Below are positions 56,403 to 64,000 of a stretch of 64,000 bases of DNA, piece by piece (the stretch's first letter is position 1; every line of letters starts with the position of its first letter). The stretch is from NCBI RefSeq assembly GCF_014284125.1, contig NZ_JACOFX010000011.1, forward strand, positions 1 to 64,000, read 5' to 3'. The position numbers were made by a program, and so were the translations under genes. This DNA is from Undibacterium umbellatum (GTDB taxonomy: Bacteria; Pseudomonadota; Gammaproteobacteria; Burkholderiales; Burkholderiaceae_D). The notes beneath the pieces were generated by a model. The model worked only from the letters and a program-made list of their open reading frames with translations. It did no database searches and was not told the DNA's origin.

Positions 56403-57012
56403 GGCCTGTCACCCCTTGTTCTGCTGCCTGTTGTTCAACAGTGGCTGGCGATGTGGTCCCGACCAATATCGGTGGCGTGCGCGGATCAAAGTCTTTCCAG
56501 TCGCCATTGCTGATATTCCCTTCACCAAGCTCGATCTGGTCGGCGCCCAGGTTTTTCAGGATATTGATGACCGCCTCTTCACTCTCAGGCTTGCCGACAC
56601 TGACCGCCACTATCATGCCTGAGTGCCGGACCGCTGCCGCGTTTTCGGCATCATCCTCAGCATCGCCCTTTTCCTTCATTTGCGACAAGCTGCCTATCAG
56701 CGACCCCACATGCGCACCCACCAGCGCCCCCAAAGCAGTACTCACCGGCCCGGTGACCGGCGCACCTATCATACCCACCGCAGCACCAATCACGCCGCCA
56801 GTAGCCGCACCACCGACGGCCCCACTGCCCGCTTCCTTGGCGCCAGGCGACTCATCGCGGTCACCGCCCAGCTTATACATATCATGCTGCCCCGGTGGAT
56901 TAAGATAAAAAGAACTGATCTGGTTTTCTGCAAAACCTATCGCCATCAACTGATGGATAGCCTGTTGCACCTGGTCTTGTTGCTGTAATCGCCCGGCAAT
57001 AATATGTGTCAT
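56392..57012 (-). CDS. Glycine-zipper stress-type protein
   Basis: The ATG at 57012 (MTHIIAGRLQ) has GGAG at the right distance; an in-frame start at 57051 is less likely. The 206-residue product begins with a GsiB/17M-like fold (AGRLQQQDQVQQAIHQLMAIGFAENQIS). It has a glycine-zipper segment around 64-105 (AGSGAVGGAATGGVIGAAVG) that can insert into membranes, and a C-terminal ferredoxin-like domain (MIVAVSVGKPESEEAVINILK). Typical of stress-related proteins; exact role unknown. Confidence 0.75.
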   Translation of the reverse strand: MTHIIAGRLQQQDQVQQAIHQLMAIGFAENQISSFYLNPPGQHDMYKLGGDRDESPGAKEAGSGAVGGAATGGVIGAAVGMIGAPVTGPVSTALGALVGAHVGSLIGSLSQMKEKGDAEDDAENAAAVRHSGMIVAVSVGKPESEEAVINILKNLGADQIELGEGNISNGDWKDFDPRTPPILVGTTSPATVEQQAAEQGVTGREL

Positions 57013-57206
57013 GATGTACTCCATCCTGGTGGCAAAATCCTGCATAGACATCTGTCAATGAGAATGCTTGCTGCCAGAATAGGCGCAAACCTGTACTGTC
57101 TCTGTGCGTTGGCGCACCCAGGCAGCCAGCAGGCAGTATCAGGCTTCACGCTGCTGGCGTTTTGAATTTGATGTATGCTGACACAGCTACTCTCTACCTT
57201 TGATGC

Positions 57207-58016
57207 ATGAAAGATCAGATACATTACCAACGTGTCGCCGAAGTACCTGGCCTGGTATTAAGTACTGGCCGCCTTTCAGAATTTCACTTTGACCGCCATT
57301 ACCACCTCGACTACCACATAGGCCTGGTATCGGAAGGCGTGCAACGCCAGAAATTCCGGGGCGGTTCAGTGTTGCTCGGGCCGGGCAGCATCGTCCTGAT
57401 GCCACCGGGTGAAATCCATGACGGCACAGGTGAAGGCTGCGATGCTTACACACTCAAGACATTCCGCGTGCCTGTAGAACTCTTCAACCAGGTCGCGGAA
57501 GAACTATCAGGCTCAAGCCGCGAACCGGCGCTGGTGGGGACGATGATAGAAGATTCTTTACGGGCAGCACATCTTGTGCATCTACATAATGCCATGCATG
57601 CGGGTGAACAGGCTTCACCTCTGGCGCTGCAGTCAGAATGGCTGTCGCTGCTTGAATTTGTATTCACACAATCCAAGACTATCAAGCCCCAGGACATAAA
57701 GGCAGGCCTGTCACCCCGACATTTCCAGCGCATCAAGGAATACTGTGTGGCCCACCTGTCCCAGAAAATCAGCCTTGATGAGCTGGCAGCTATCTGTGGA
57801 CTGGGCCAGTTTCATTTCCTGCGCCAATTCAAGCAAAGCATAGGCATGACACCACATGCATGGCTGGTACGCCTGCGGCTGGAGCATGCCTGCGCCTTGC
57901 TGTGCAAAAACCCGCAAAGTATCGCCGAAGTAGCCCACCTGGTCGGCTTCTATGATCAAAGTCACTTCAATCGCGCTTTCAGGCAGGCATTTGGTGTCGC
58001 ACCATCGTTTTATTGA
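57207..58016 (+). CDS. AraC-family transcriptional regulator
   Basis: A 269-residue regulator: N-terminal cupin sensor (about 25-95, with FDRHYHLDYHIGLVSEGVQ and MPPGEIHDG) and a C-terminal double helix-turn-helix (about 165-265, LDELAAICGLGQFHFLRQFKQ and IAEVAHLVGFYDQSHFNRAF). It binds DNA as a small-molecule-responsive activator. The ligand and targets are unknown; the divergent glycine-zipper gene is one possible target. Confidence 0.93.
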   Translation: MKDQIHYQRVAEVPGLVLSTGRLSEFHFDRHYHLDYHIGLVSEGVQRQKFRGGSVLLGPGSIVLMPPGEIHDGTGEGCDAYTLKTFRVPVELFNQVAEELSGSSREPALVGTMIEDSLRAAHLVHLHNAMHAGEQASPLALQSEWLSLLEFVFTQSKTIKPQDIKAGLSPRHFQRIKEYCVAHLSQKISLDELAAICGLGQFHFLRQFKQSIGMTPHAWLVRLRLEHACALLCKNPQSIAEVAHLVGFYDQSHFNRAFRQAFGVAPSFY

Positions 58017-58074
58017 ACCTGCAATCCTCCACGGGCTAGCATCTGTTTATGTCCCCTGAGATCAAAGCCAAAAA

Positions 58075-58122
58075 TCTCACCACAGAGGCACAGAGACACA
58101 GAGACACAGAGGGACACGGAGA
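58075..58122. repeat. CACAGAG-type dispersed repeat (copy 2)
   Basis: TCTCACCACAGAGGCACAGAG is followed by further near-identical AGACACAG units. The same block lies at 33472-33504. It occupies the middle of the 312-bp gap 58017-58328, where no gene is seen. Confidence 0.6.
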
Positions 58123-58328
58123 CTTTTGCTCTGTTAGCGGGAGACGCCATTCTGCCAGCCTTATTGAATCGCCAGATTGATAGGAACGCGCCTATTTTAT
58201 AGTCCCATAAATAATCGCCTGCTTTAGTCAATTTTTTACAATCCAGAAATCCGCCCTCCCCCTATCATGCATCGCACTCAGGCCTGTTTTAAAACGCAGA
58301 CAGGAAAACCATGGAGAGGGAAATCATA

Positions 58329-59402
58329 ATGGAAAGTAAACATCAAGTAGCCCCCAATTTTGCCAGTGACAATATCGCAGGTGTTTCACCTGCCATACTC
58401 GATGCCATTGCAGCTTGCAACGCTGGCCCCGTCACGCCTTACGGGGGTGATGAATACACTGCACGGGTAGAAAGAAAACTTTGCGAACTATTCGAGCGTG
58501 AGCTCAGTGTCTTTCTGGTTCCCACAGGCACGGCGGCCAATTCCCTGTGCCTGAGCGTGATGTCACCGCCCTGGGGAAGCATATTTTGCCACCCGCTCAG
58601 CCACATCAATAATGACGAATGCGGCGCCCCTGAGTTTTATACGAATGGTGCAAAACTGATCACGATAGATGGGACATCAGCAAAGCTTGATTTAGAAAAA
58701 TTGGTCAGGGCCAGTAAGCTCAAGCGTGGCGACGTACATGCCACACAGCCGCATGCCGTCAGCATCACCCAGGCAACAGAAATTGGCAGTGTGTATACCC
58801 TCGATGAAATCAGCGCAGTCAGCCGGGTCTGCAAAGACGCAGGCTTGCGGCTGCATATGGATGGTGCCCGCTTTGCCAACGCGCTGGTGGCGCTGGATTG
58901 CACACCAGCAGAAATGACCTGGAAAGCAGGTGTCGATGCCCTCTCATTTGGCGCCACCAAGAATGGTGTGCTGGGTGCAGAAGCAATCATCCTGTTTGAC
59001 CACAGCCTGGCCGCTGAGATGGGATACCGTCGCAAACGCGCTGGTCATCTGTTCTCAAAAATGCGTTTCCTGTCAGCCCAAATGGATGCTTACTTGCAGG
59101 ACGAACTGTGGCTCAATAATGCCCGCCACGCTAATCGTATGGCACTGCGCATGGTAGATGGCTTCAAACAAATCAGCTCTGTTGAATTACTTGGCGAGAC
59201 GCAATCGAATATCATTTTCTGCCGACTGCCCAAGGCAATGACAACAGCACTATTGAATGAAGGATACGTCTTCCTGCATGATCGCTGGGAAGCCGGGGTG
59301 GCCCGCTTCGTCACCAGTTTTTCGACCACGGCAGCAGAGGTCGACCAACTGCTGGCCAGCATGCGCTCCATCCACACCCAACAACTGGAAGAATTTGCAT
59401 GA
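58329..59402 (+). CDS. ltaE: Low-specificity threonine aldolase (beta-eliminating-lyase fold)
   Basis: A 357-residue PLP enzyme that should cleave L-threonine or allo-threonine to glycine and acetaldehyde. The start 58329 follows GAGGG; a second ATG at 58311 lacks one. Landmarks: [24 protein letters not shown] (PLP phosphate site), D178 in [10 protein letters not shown] and the PLP-binding Lys211 in SFGATKNG. The stop overlaps the AlaX start (ATGA). Residues fit threonine aldolase better than other lyases, but serine or related beta-hydroxy amino acids are possible. Confidence 0.85.
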   Translation: MESKHQVAPNFASDNIAGVSPAILDAIAACNAGPVTPYGGDEYTARVERKLCELFERELSVFLVPTGTAANSLCLSVMSPPWGSIFCHPLSHINNDECGAPEFYTNGAKLITIDGTSAKLDLEKLVRASKLKRGDVHATQPHAVSITQATEIGSVYTLDEISAVSRVCKDAGLRLHMDGARFANALVALDCTPAEMTWKAGVDALSFGATKNGVLGAEAIILFDHSLAAEMGYRRKRAGHLFSKMRFLSAQMDAYLQDELWLNNARHANRMALRMVDGFKQISSVELLGETQSNIIFCRLPKAMTTALLNEGYVFLHDRWEAGVARFVTSFSTTAAEVDQLLASMRSIHTQQLEEFA

Positions 59403-60037
59403 TGACCAAACGCCTCTATTTCAATACTGACGACCTCAGCATGACGACCACCGTACACCTGTGCACACCAACGCAGGATGGTGAATTTGAAATTATGCTG
59501 GATGCTACCCTGTTCCATCCACAAGGCGGCGGGCAAGCATCCGACACAGGCACCATCGCAGGCATCAAGGTCAACCGGGTATTACAAACCGGAGACACGA
59601 TCGTTCACCTTACCAGCCAGCCTGTCAATGTGGGACCGGCGTTTATCGAGGTATTTGCAGAGGCGCGCAAGCTCCATACCCAGCTCCACTCAGCGGGGCA
59701 TCTGATAGGATCTTATGGCGAACTCGCTGGCTTACGCGCCATCAAGGGACATCACTGGCCAGGAGAAGCCAGGGTTGTTTTTGAAAGTGAAAACGCCGCT
59801 TCAGCAATGCTCGCTGAAGAGATAGAACAGCAAATCAATGCCTGGATCGCAGCCAACATGCCTAGCCATACAAGCGAGGAAGCCGGGCAACGCAAGATAG
59901 GTTTTGGTCACTTGCCTGCCCATGCCTGTGGTGGCACACATGTGGTTTCCACCGGACAGATAGGCAAAATAAAAATCACCAAATTGAAGGAAAAGAAGGG
60001 GCAATTATCTGTGCACTATGAGCTTGCCGGGTCATGA
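59399..60037 (+). CDS. AlaX-type tRNA-editing protein
   Basis: A 212-residue stand-alone editing domain related to the AlaRS/ThrRS second additional domain. Zinc-site residues H97 and H101 (HSAGHLIG) and C177, H181 (CGGTHV) are all present. AlaX proteins deacylate Ser- or Gly-tRNA-Ala in trans. It overlaps the threonine aldolase by 4 bp, linking amino-acid cleavage with removal of mischarged tRNA. Confidence 0.88.
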   Translation: MMTKRLYFNTDDLSMTTTVHLCTPTQDGEFEIMLDATLFHPQGGGQASDTGTIAGIKVNRVLQTGDTIVHLTSQPVNVGPAFIEVFAEARKLHTQLHSAGHLIGSYGELAGLRAIKGHHWPGEARVVFESENAASAMLAEEIEQQINAWIAANMPSHTSEEAGQRKIGFGHLPAHACGGTHVVSTGQIGKIKITKLKEKKGQLSVHYELAGS

Positions 60038-60071
60038 TTATTAGTGAAAACAAGCCATGCGCCTCTGTCAC

Positions 60072-60368
60072 TCAGTCACGTCCCGGCTGACTAAAAAATC
60101 TTTTAATACTCGCAATCAAAGGGGAAAAATCAGGGTAGACACTGGTTCCCTTGGGGATTTGCTTAGCCTGTTCAGACAAGGGCAAAACGGGAGGCGCATC
60201 AATGAAGATAAAAAATACAGGGCCAACAACAGGAATGGCAGAAATAAGTAATAACAAAATTTTGAGCCACATTCCCCCTGGCCTGCGCAAAACTTCAACC
60301 CATATGCTGATACTCGCACAGATCGACAAGAGAATTAGCTCTGCCAATAAAATAGCATGACTTTCCAT
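60072..60368 (-). CDS. Small membrane protein of unknown function
   Basis: A 98-residue protein, ATG at 60368 (MESHAILLAELIL). Two transmembrane helices (LLAELILLSICASISIW and WLKILLLLISAIPVVGPVFFI) and a short tail rich in Pro and charged residues. It resembles small proteins with a PLD-nuclease-like N-terminal membrane region. It faces the AlaX gene end to end. Role unknown. Confidence 0.6.
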   Translation of the reverse strand: MESHAILLAELILLSICASISIWVEVLRRPGGMWLKILLLLISAIPVVGPVFFIFIDAPPVLPLSEQAKQIPKGTSVYPDFSPLIASIKRFFSQPGRD

Positions 60369-60440
60369 CAAGCACCTTTGCTTTTGCTTTAATTACCAAA
60401 ATCTCATAAGTCGCATTATGCCAGATGAGCTAAATGCCAT

Positions 60441-61010
60441 TCAATGCGCATCACAGGCAGCCACTTTATCGACAAGTTGGCATATTCCATCGTCAGTATG
60501 CAAATGGAATATCTTATGGGCGACGAGCGCTTCATTGCCTACCCTGGCCCATACCAGCTTGCCATAGCGTAGCAAGCGCCCACGTCGTTTGACAAGAGGA
60601 TACTCATCCTCGCCACGCATGGCAGTTTCCTCGACAGTAAAACTGCCGTCACGACGCAGCTTGTAATGTGCTTCATAATCACCACCACCCACCTCAATGC
60701 GGCTGACATCATTCCATTTGTACACTGGTGAGAACTGATGTTGAGAAATTACTTTTCCTACGTTTATCCAGCCACCGGGATAGCCATTTTTTCTCGCTAT
60801 CCATAACCAGTCACCCTGACGTTTTTTAATGCGCACAATTTCGCCTGCTGCCACCAATTGCTCAGGCACAGTTGACTTGCCAGCCGGTGTCTCTTGCGCA
60901 TAAGTCTCAGTCTGAACGACAGCAACAAATGCAGACCTGTCTTTCGCTGTTACTGCTGTAGAAAGAAATAGAGCGAGCAAGAAAATCAGAGCACATTGAA
61001 TGTTTTTCAC
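60441..61010 (-). CDS. Exported SH3-like domain protein
   Basis: A 189-residue protein with a signal peptide (IQCALIFLLALFLSTAVTA) and an SH3-type fold (ETPAGKSTVPEQLVAAGEIVRI; RQGDWLWIARKNGYPGGWI), then a second beta-rich part. Starts with GTG at 61010, overlapping the upstream gene's stop by 4 bp. Bacterial SH3 proteins often bind the cell wall; here this is only a suggestion. Confidence 0.7.
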   Translation of the reverse strand: MKNIQCALIFLLALFLSTAVTAKDRSAFVAVVQTETYAQETPAGKSTVPEQLVAAGEIVRIKKRQGDWLWIARKNGYPGGWINVGKVISQHQFSPVYKWNDVSRIEVGGGDYEAHYKLRRDGSFTVEETAMRGEDEYPLVKRRGRLLRYGKLVWARVGNEALVAHKIFHLHTDDGICQLVDKVAACDAH

Positions 61011-61495
61011 ACCTCATCCGCCTTCCTTATATACACTCCAATCAAACCCAGTACCCCCAGGAATGTGCACAACAAATGCAGATACAACAGCGGTATCACT
61101 TCATACAAAACATTCTCATTGCTAAAAGGATGTAAAGGCAGAATGTCGATATGCATGATGCTGTCAAACACCACATGCGACAAGGCACCAAGCAAAGCGC
61201 CTACACTGACTTGCAGCAGGCTTAGTTGTTGCCAGCGGTAAGGGTTGGGTAAATAAAAACGGGTGGCGCACCAGCGCGCCAGCAGGAAGAGCAAGACCGT
61301 GAACCCTGCCATCAAGGGCGCACCCACATAGGTATGAAAAAAAGCATGTACCGGGAAATTGCCATTCATCATGTTATAAAGTGACTCGACATCGATGAAC
61401 ACATTCACTGCAGCGAATGACAAAAAACTGACATGGCGCGGTGCTACTGCCTTGAGGGCGGCACCAAGGCCAAAGTGAAATGGGGTAACTGGCAT
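61007..61495 (-). CDS. DUF4184/YdjM-like membrane protein
   Basis: A 162-residue protein with four membrane helices. The start MPVTPFHFGLGAALKA and the His/Asp motifs (FHTYVGAP; SHVVFDSIMHIDI) match membrane-bound metal-dependent-hydrolase-like proteins such as YdjM and DUF4184 members. It is the first of a pair with the SH3-like gene. Confidence 0.72.
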   Translation of the reverse strand: MPVTPFHFGLGAALKAVAPRHVSFLSFAAVNVFIDVESLYNMMNGNFPVHAFFHTYVGAPLMAGFTVLLFLLARWCATRFYLPNPYRWQQLSLLQVSVGALLGALSHVVFDSIMHIDILPLHPFSNENVLYEVIPLLYLHLLCTFLGVLGLIGVYIRKADEV

Positions 61496-61561
61496 GGAGG
61501 ATGTTTAATCAAAAGTAACGTATGGTCAGAACATGACGCATTCTACAAGGTATCAACTCAA

Positions 61562-62479
61562 TTACGCTTCTGTCTCATGATCACCAAGCTGCCCCGCGCA
61601 CACCTCCCACAAACAATTGCGCAACCAGCGATGTGCAGGGTCTGCATCCATGCGCGGGTGCCATAGCATGGACACGGTAATTTCCAAGCCAGGAAATGGC
61701 AGCTCGAAACTATGCATGCCAGCACGCATATTGCCAGTATGCCGTTCTGGCACAGTGGCGATCAGGTCTGATGCCCGCGCCAGTGCCAGCGCGGCAGCAA
61801 AGCCCCCCACTGTCGTGACCACATCGCGTTCCAGCCCATAGGGTTTCAGAGCATCGGCCATCGGCCCCTTGCTGTGGCTGCGGCGCGAAACCAGCACATG
61901 CTGGCCTGATGCATACACAGCGGGTGTCATGGTCAACTGGCTCAATGCATGCCCCTGGCGCATGACGCCGATGAAACGGTCACGAAATAAGGTACGGGTA
62001 CGTACTTCCGGGCTGGTGGCATCGCCTATCACCCCTGTCTCCAGATCGACACTGCCGTCGCGCAGCAAATTGCTGTCCTTGTTGAGCTTGGGGATGAAGC
62101 ACAGGCGCACACCAGGTGCTTCTGTGCCAACACGGGCAATCAGGGCAGGCCCGAAGTTTTCAACAAAGCCATCACTGGTGCGCAGGGTAAAAGTCTGTTT
62201 CAGTTGCGCCAGATTGAGTTTGCTTGCCGGGCGCAATACCGCTTGCGCATCCTGCACCAGTTGGCTGACCTGCTCACGCAATTCCAGCGCCCTGGGCGTA
62301 GGCACCAGGCCACGCCCTGCCCTGACCAGCAAAGGGTCACCCGTAGTCTCACGCAAACGCGCCAGCGCCCTGCTCATGGCAGAGGGACTAAGCCGTAACC
62401 TGGCCGCAGCGCGCGCCACACTGCCTTCGGTGAGCACCGCATCCAGGGTAATCAGCAAGTTGAGATCGGGAATGGACAT
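61562..62479 (-). CDS. LysR-family transcriptional regulator
   Basis: A 305-residue regulator: N-terminal winged helix (LITLDAVLTEGSVARAAARL and SPSAMSRALARLRE) and a periplasmic-binding-like ligand domain (about 90-295). It is divergent from the efflux-pump gene at 62627 across a 147-bp promoter region with an ACGCACGA-N12-TCGTGCGT dyad, so it very likely controls that gene and itself. The inducer is unknown. Confidence 0.92.
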   Translation of the reverse strand: MSIPDLNLLITLDAVLTEGSVARAAARLRLSPSAMSRALARLRETTGDPLLVRAGRGLVPTPRALELREQVSQLVQDAQAVLRPASKLNLAQLKQTFTLRTSDGFVENFGPALIARVGTEAPGVRLCFIPKLNKDSNLLRDGSVDLETGVIGDATSPEVRTRTLFRDRFIGVMRQGHALSQLTMTPAVYASGQHVLVSRRSHSKGPMADALKPYGLERDVVTTVGGFAAALALARASDLIATVPERHTGNMRAGMHSFELPFPGLEITVSMLWHPRMDADPAHRWLRNCLWEVCAGQLGDHETEA

Positions 62480-62530
62480 GTACTTATTTTAACGCGCATT
62501 AGCCTGGAATGATTGACAACATCGCGTCAA

Positions 62531-62558
62531 ACGCACGAATAAAGTGCAAATCGTGCGT
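62531..62558. promoter_or_regulatory. LysR-type operator dyad
   Basis: ACGCACGA (62531-62538) and TCGTGCGT (62551-62558) form a perfect 8+8 dyad with 12-base spacer, near the middle of the lysR-transporter gap. Spacing and placement fit a LysR-type binding site (T-N11-A type). A TTGACA at 62513-62518 could be the -35 of the transporter promoter. Confidence 0.6.
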
Positions 62559-62626
62559 CTTCCGCCATAGGTACTGAAAGTCTATGATGGGGTATCACTA
62601 CACAAGTCATTGCAGGTCAGCCCAAA

Positions 62627-64000
62627 ATGAAAGCTATTTCCAACGCCATTAATCCCGCCACAAGCAGCACGCAAGTGTCAACTCAAGTACGCTGGATACT
62701 CGCTAGCCTGTCCCTGTCCATGCTGCTATCCTCGCTCGGCACCAGCATTGCCAATGTGGGCTTACCAAGCCTGACCCATGCATTTAATGCCTCGTTCCAG
62801 CAAGTGCAATGGGTAGTGGTTGCCTACCTGCTCGCCATCACCAGCCTCATTGTCAGCGTTGGCCGACTGGGTGACCTGATGGGCCGCAAGCGCCTGCTGC
62901 TGGCAGGCATCGCCCTGTTCACCATCGCATCCGCCCTGTGTGGAGCAGCCCCTACATTGAATATGCTGATCGCCGCCCGCGCCCTGCAAGGTCTGGGCGC
63001 CGCCATCATGATGGCGCTGACCATGGCCTTCGTGAGTGAAACTGTCAGCAAAGAAAAAACTGGCAGTGCCATGGGCTTGCTGGGCACCATGTCTGCCGTC
63101 GGCACTGCTCTCGGCCCTTCGATGGGCGGCATACTGATCGCTGGCCTCAACTGGCGCGCCATCTTCTTTATTAATGTGCCGCTGGGCATCCTCAGCTTCA
63201 TACTCGCGCACCGCCATCTGCCACAAGATCAGCAAGCCAGCGACAAAGCCAATAATAAAGCCAGCCCGCGCTTTGACCACATCGGCACGCTCTTGCTGGC
63301 CCTGACCCTGGCCGCTTATGCCCTCGCCATGACGCTGGGACGCGGACATTTTGGTGCACTCAACCTGGTGCTGCTGCTGGCCGCTGTCATTGGCGCGGCA
63401 CTGTTCCTGCTGGTAGAAACAAGAGTCACCTCACCACTGATACGCCCCGCCCTGTTTCGCGACATCACCCTCAGCACCAGCCTGGGCATGAACATCCTGG
63501 TCGCCACCGTCATGATGGCCACGCTGGTGGTCGGCCCCTTCTACCTGTCACGCGCACTGGCACTCAGCGATGCCATGGTCGGCCTGATGATGTCGGTTGG
63601 CCCCGTCATCTCCATCTGCTGCGGCGTCATCGCTGGCCGCATCGTTGACCGCATGGGTGCACCAGCCACCGGCATCGCCGGGCTTGTCGCCATGATCACA
63701 GGTGCATTCGCCCTGGCCCTGTTGCCTACTATATTACCTGCGATGCTGGGCACCACTGGTACCACCGGCTACATCATCGCCATCGCCATCCTCACCCCCG
63801 GCTACCAACTCTTCCAGGCCGCCAACAACACCGCCGTCATGCAAGACATTGCCCCCGACCAGCGCGGCCTCACCTCCGGCATGCTCAACCTCTCGCGTAA
63901 CCTGGGCCTCATCACAGGGGCAAGCTTGATGGGTGCGGTGTTTGCATGGGCATCAGGCAGCAGCGATGTCAGGACCGCTACGCCTGCGGCCATTGCGCAT
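62627..64000 (+). CDS. DHA2-type (EmrB/QacA) efflux MFS transporter, 3' end cut by the window
   Basis: An open frame of 458 codons with no stop before the window ends. Fourteen-helix drug:H+ antiporter family: motif A VGRLGDLMGRKRLLLAG after the second helix, LGDVVGR-like loops, and motif C-like GTALGPSMGG in helix 5. It probably exports a drug or small metabolite from the inner membrane, under the divergent LysR regulator. The substrate cannot be deduced. Confidence 0.87.
   Translation, partial: MKAISNAINPATSSTQVSTQVRWILASLSLSMLLSSLGTSIANVGLPSLTHAFNASFQQVQWVVVAYLLAITSLIVSVGRLGDLMGRKRLLLAGIALFTIASALCGAAPTLNMLIAARALQGLGAAIMMALTMAFVSETVSKEKTGSAMGLLGTMSAVGTALGPSMGGILIAGLNWRAIFFINVPLGILSFILAHRHLPQDQQASDKANNKASPRFDHIGTLLLALTLAAYALAMTLGRGHFGALNLVLLLAAVIGAALFLLVETRVTSPLIRPALFRDITLSTSLGMNILVATVMMATLVVGPFYLSRALALSDAMVGLMMSVGPVISICCGVIAGRIVDRMGAPATGIAGLVAMITGAFALALLPTILPAMLGTTGTTGYIIAIAILTPGYQLFQAANNTAVMQDIAPDQRGLTSGMLNLSRNLGLITGASLMGAVFAWASGSSDVRTATPAAIAH

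Noticed and set aside
62762..63349. 195-residue minus-strand frame inside the last transporter
   Set aside because: Gln/His/Gly-rich shadow; the plus strand has a continuous membrane-protein frame with family motifs.

Overview
The window looks like a chromosomal segment of a betaproteobacterium of order Burkholderiales, most likely Oxalobacteraceae, with an Undibacterium-like relative as the best guess. This rests on the same-strand miaB-phoH-ybeY ... corC-lnt set, tandem NarK carriers, a KirBac channel, many PAS/dCache sensors and methyl-accepting proteins, and a moderate GC content. The genus is an inference from gene content, not a search result. I saw no tRNA, rRNA or CRISPR array.

Layout. 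1-481: end of an IS3-family element that has cut off the tail of an ABC-transporter ATPase gene. 508-10176: a three-PAS diguanylate cyclase, a glycosyltransferase with an overlapping coiled-coil partner, a deacetylase-fold protein, a metallophosphoesterase, a DUF4214/RTX-like protein, a small lipoprotein and an FCP1-like phosphatase. 10225-20413: signalling block with two chemoreceptors, a dCache histidine kinase and two periplasmic binding proteins that have no permease genes beside them. A macro-domain protein, an LprI-like protein and a hypothetical protein lie between them. 20989-26041: RDD membrane protein, a second DUF4214 protein, a nucleosidase, a Vat-type acetyltransferase and a cupin. 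26054-28740: two nitrate/nitrite carriers. 29052-35088: lipoprotein plus repeat-tailed lipase pair, amidohydrolase, two small unknowns and an orphan Imm49-like immunity protein.

35047-49709 (mostly minus strand): esterase, lnt and corC, then about 8.5 kb of sensory and transport genes, then ybeY, phoH and miaB. The 8.5 kb holds a sCache protein, an IS630-derived protein, histidine kinase plus NarL-type regulator plus a second kinase with the same PAS module, an MHS transporter, a DUF1304 protein and a KirBac channel. 49772-64000: flavin reductase, a SemiSWEET sugar-transporter gene split by a 280-bp inverted-repeat element, small stress-type and unknown proteins, a 1090-residue repeat protein, an AraC regulator, threonine aldolase plus AlaX editing enzyme, and a LysR regulator divergent from a DHA2-type efflux pump that runs off the end.

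The least expected structures are non-coding or junctional. (a) An inverted-repeat element interrupts the SemiSWEET gene, and a hairpin built from the same ends sits at the start of a histidine-kinase gene 9 kb away. (b) A second element family with 25-bp ends lies near 21.8-22.2 kb, with a diverged copy near 13.5 kb. (c) A hairpin in the narK leader includes the ribosome-binding site. (d) A lipase carries 22-residue apolipoprotein-like repeats and is translationally coupled to a lipoprotein.
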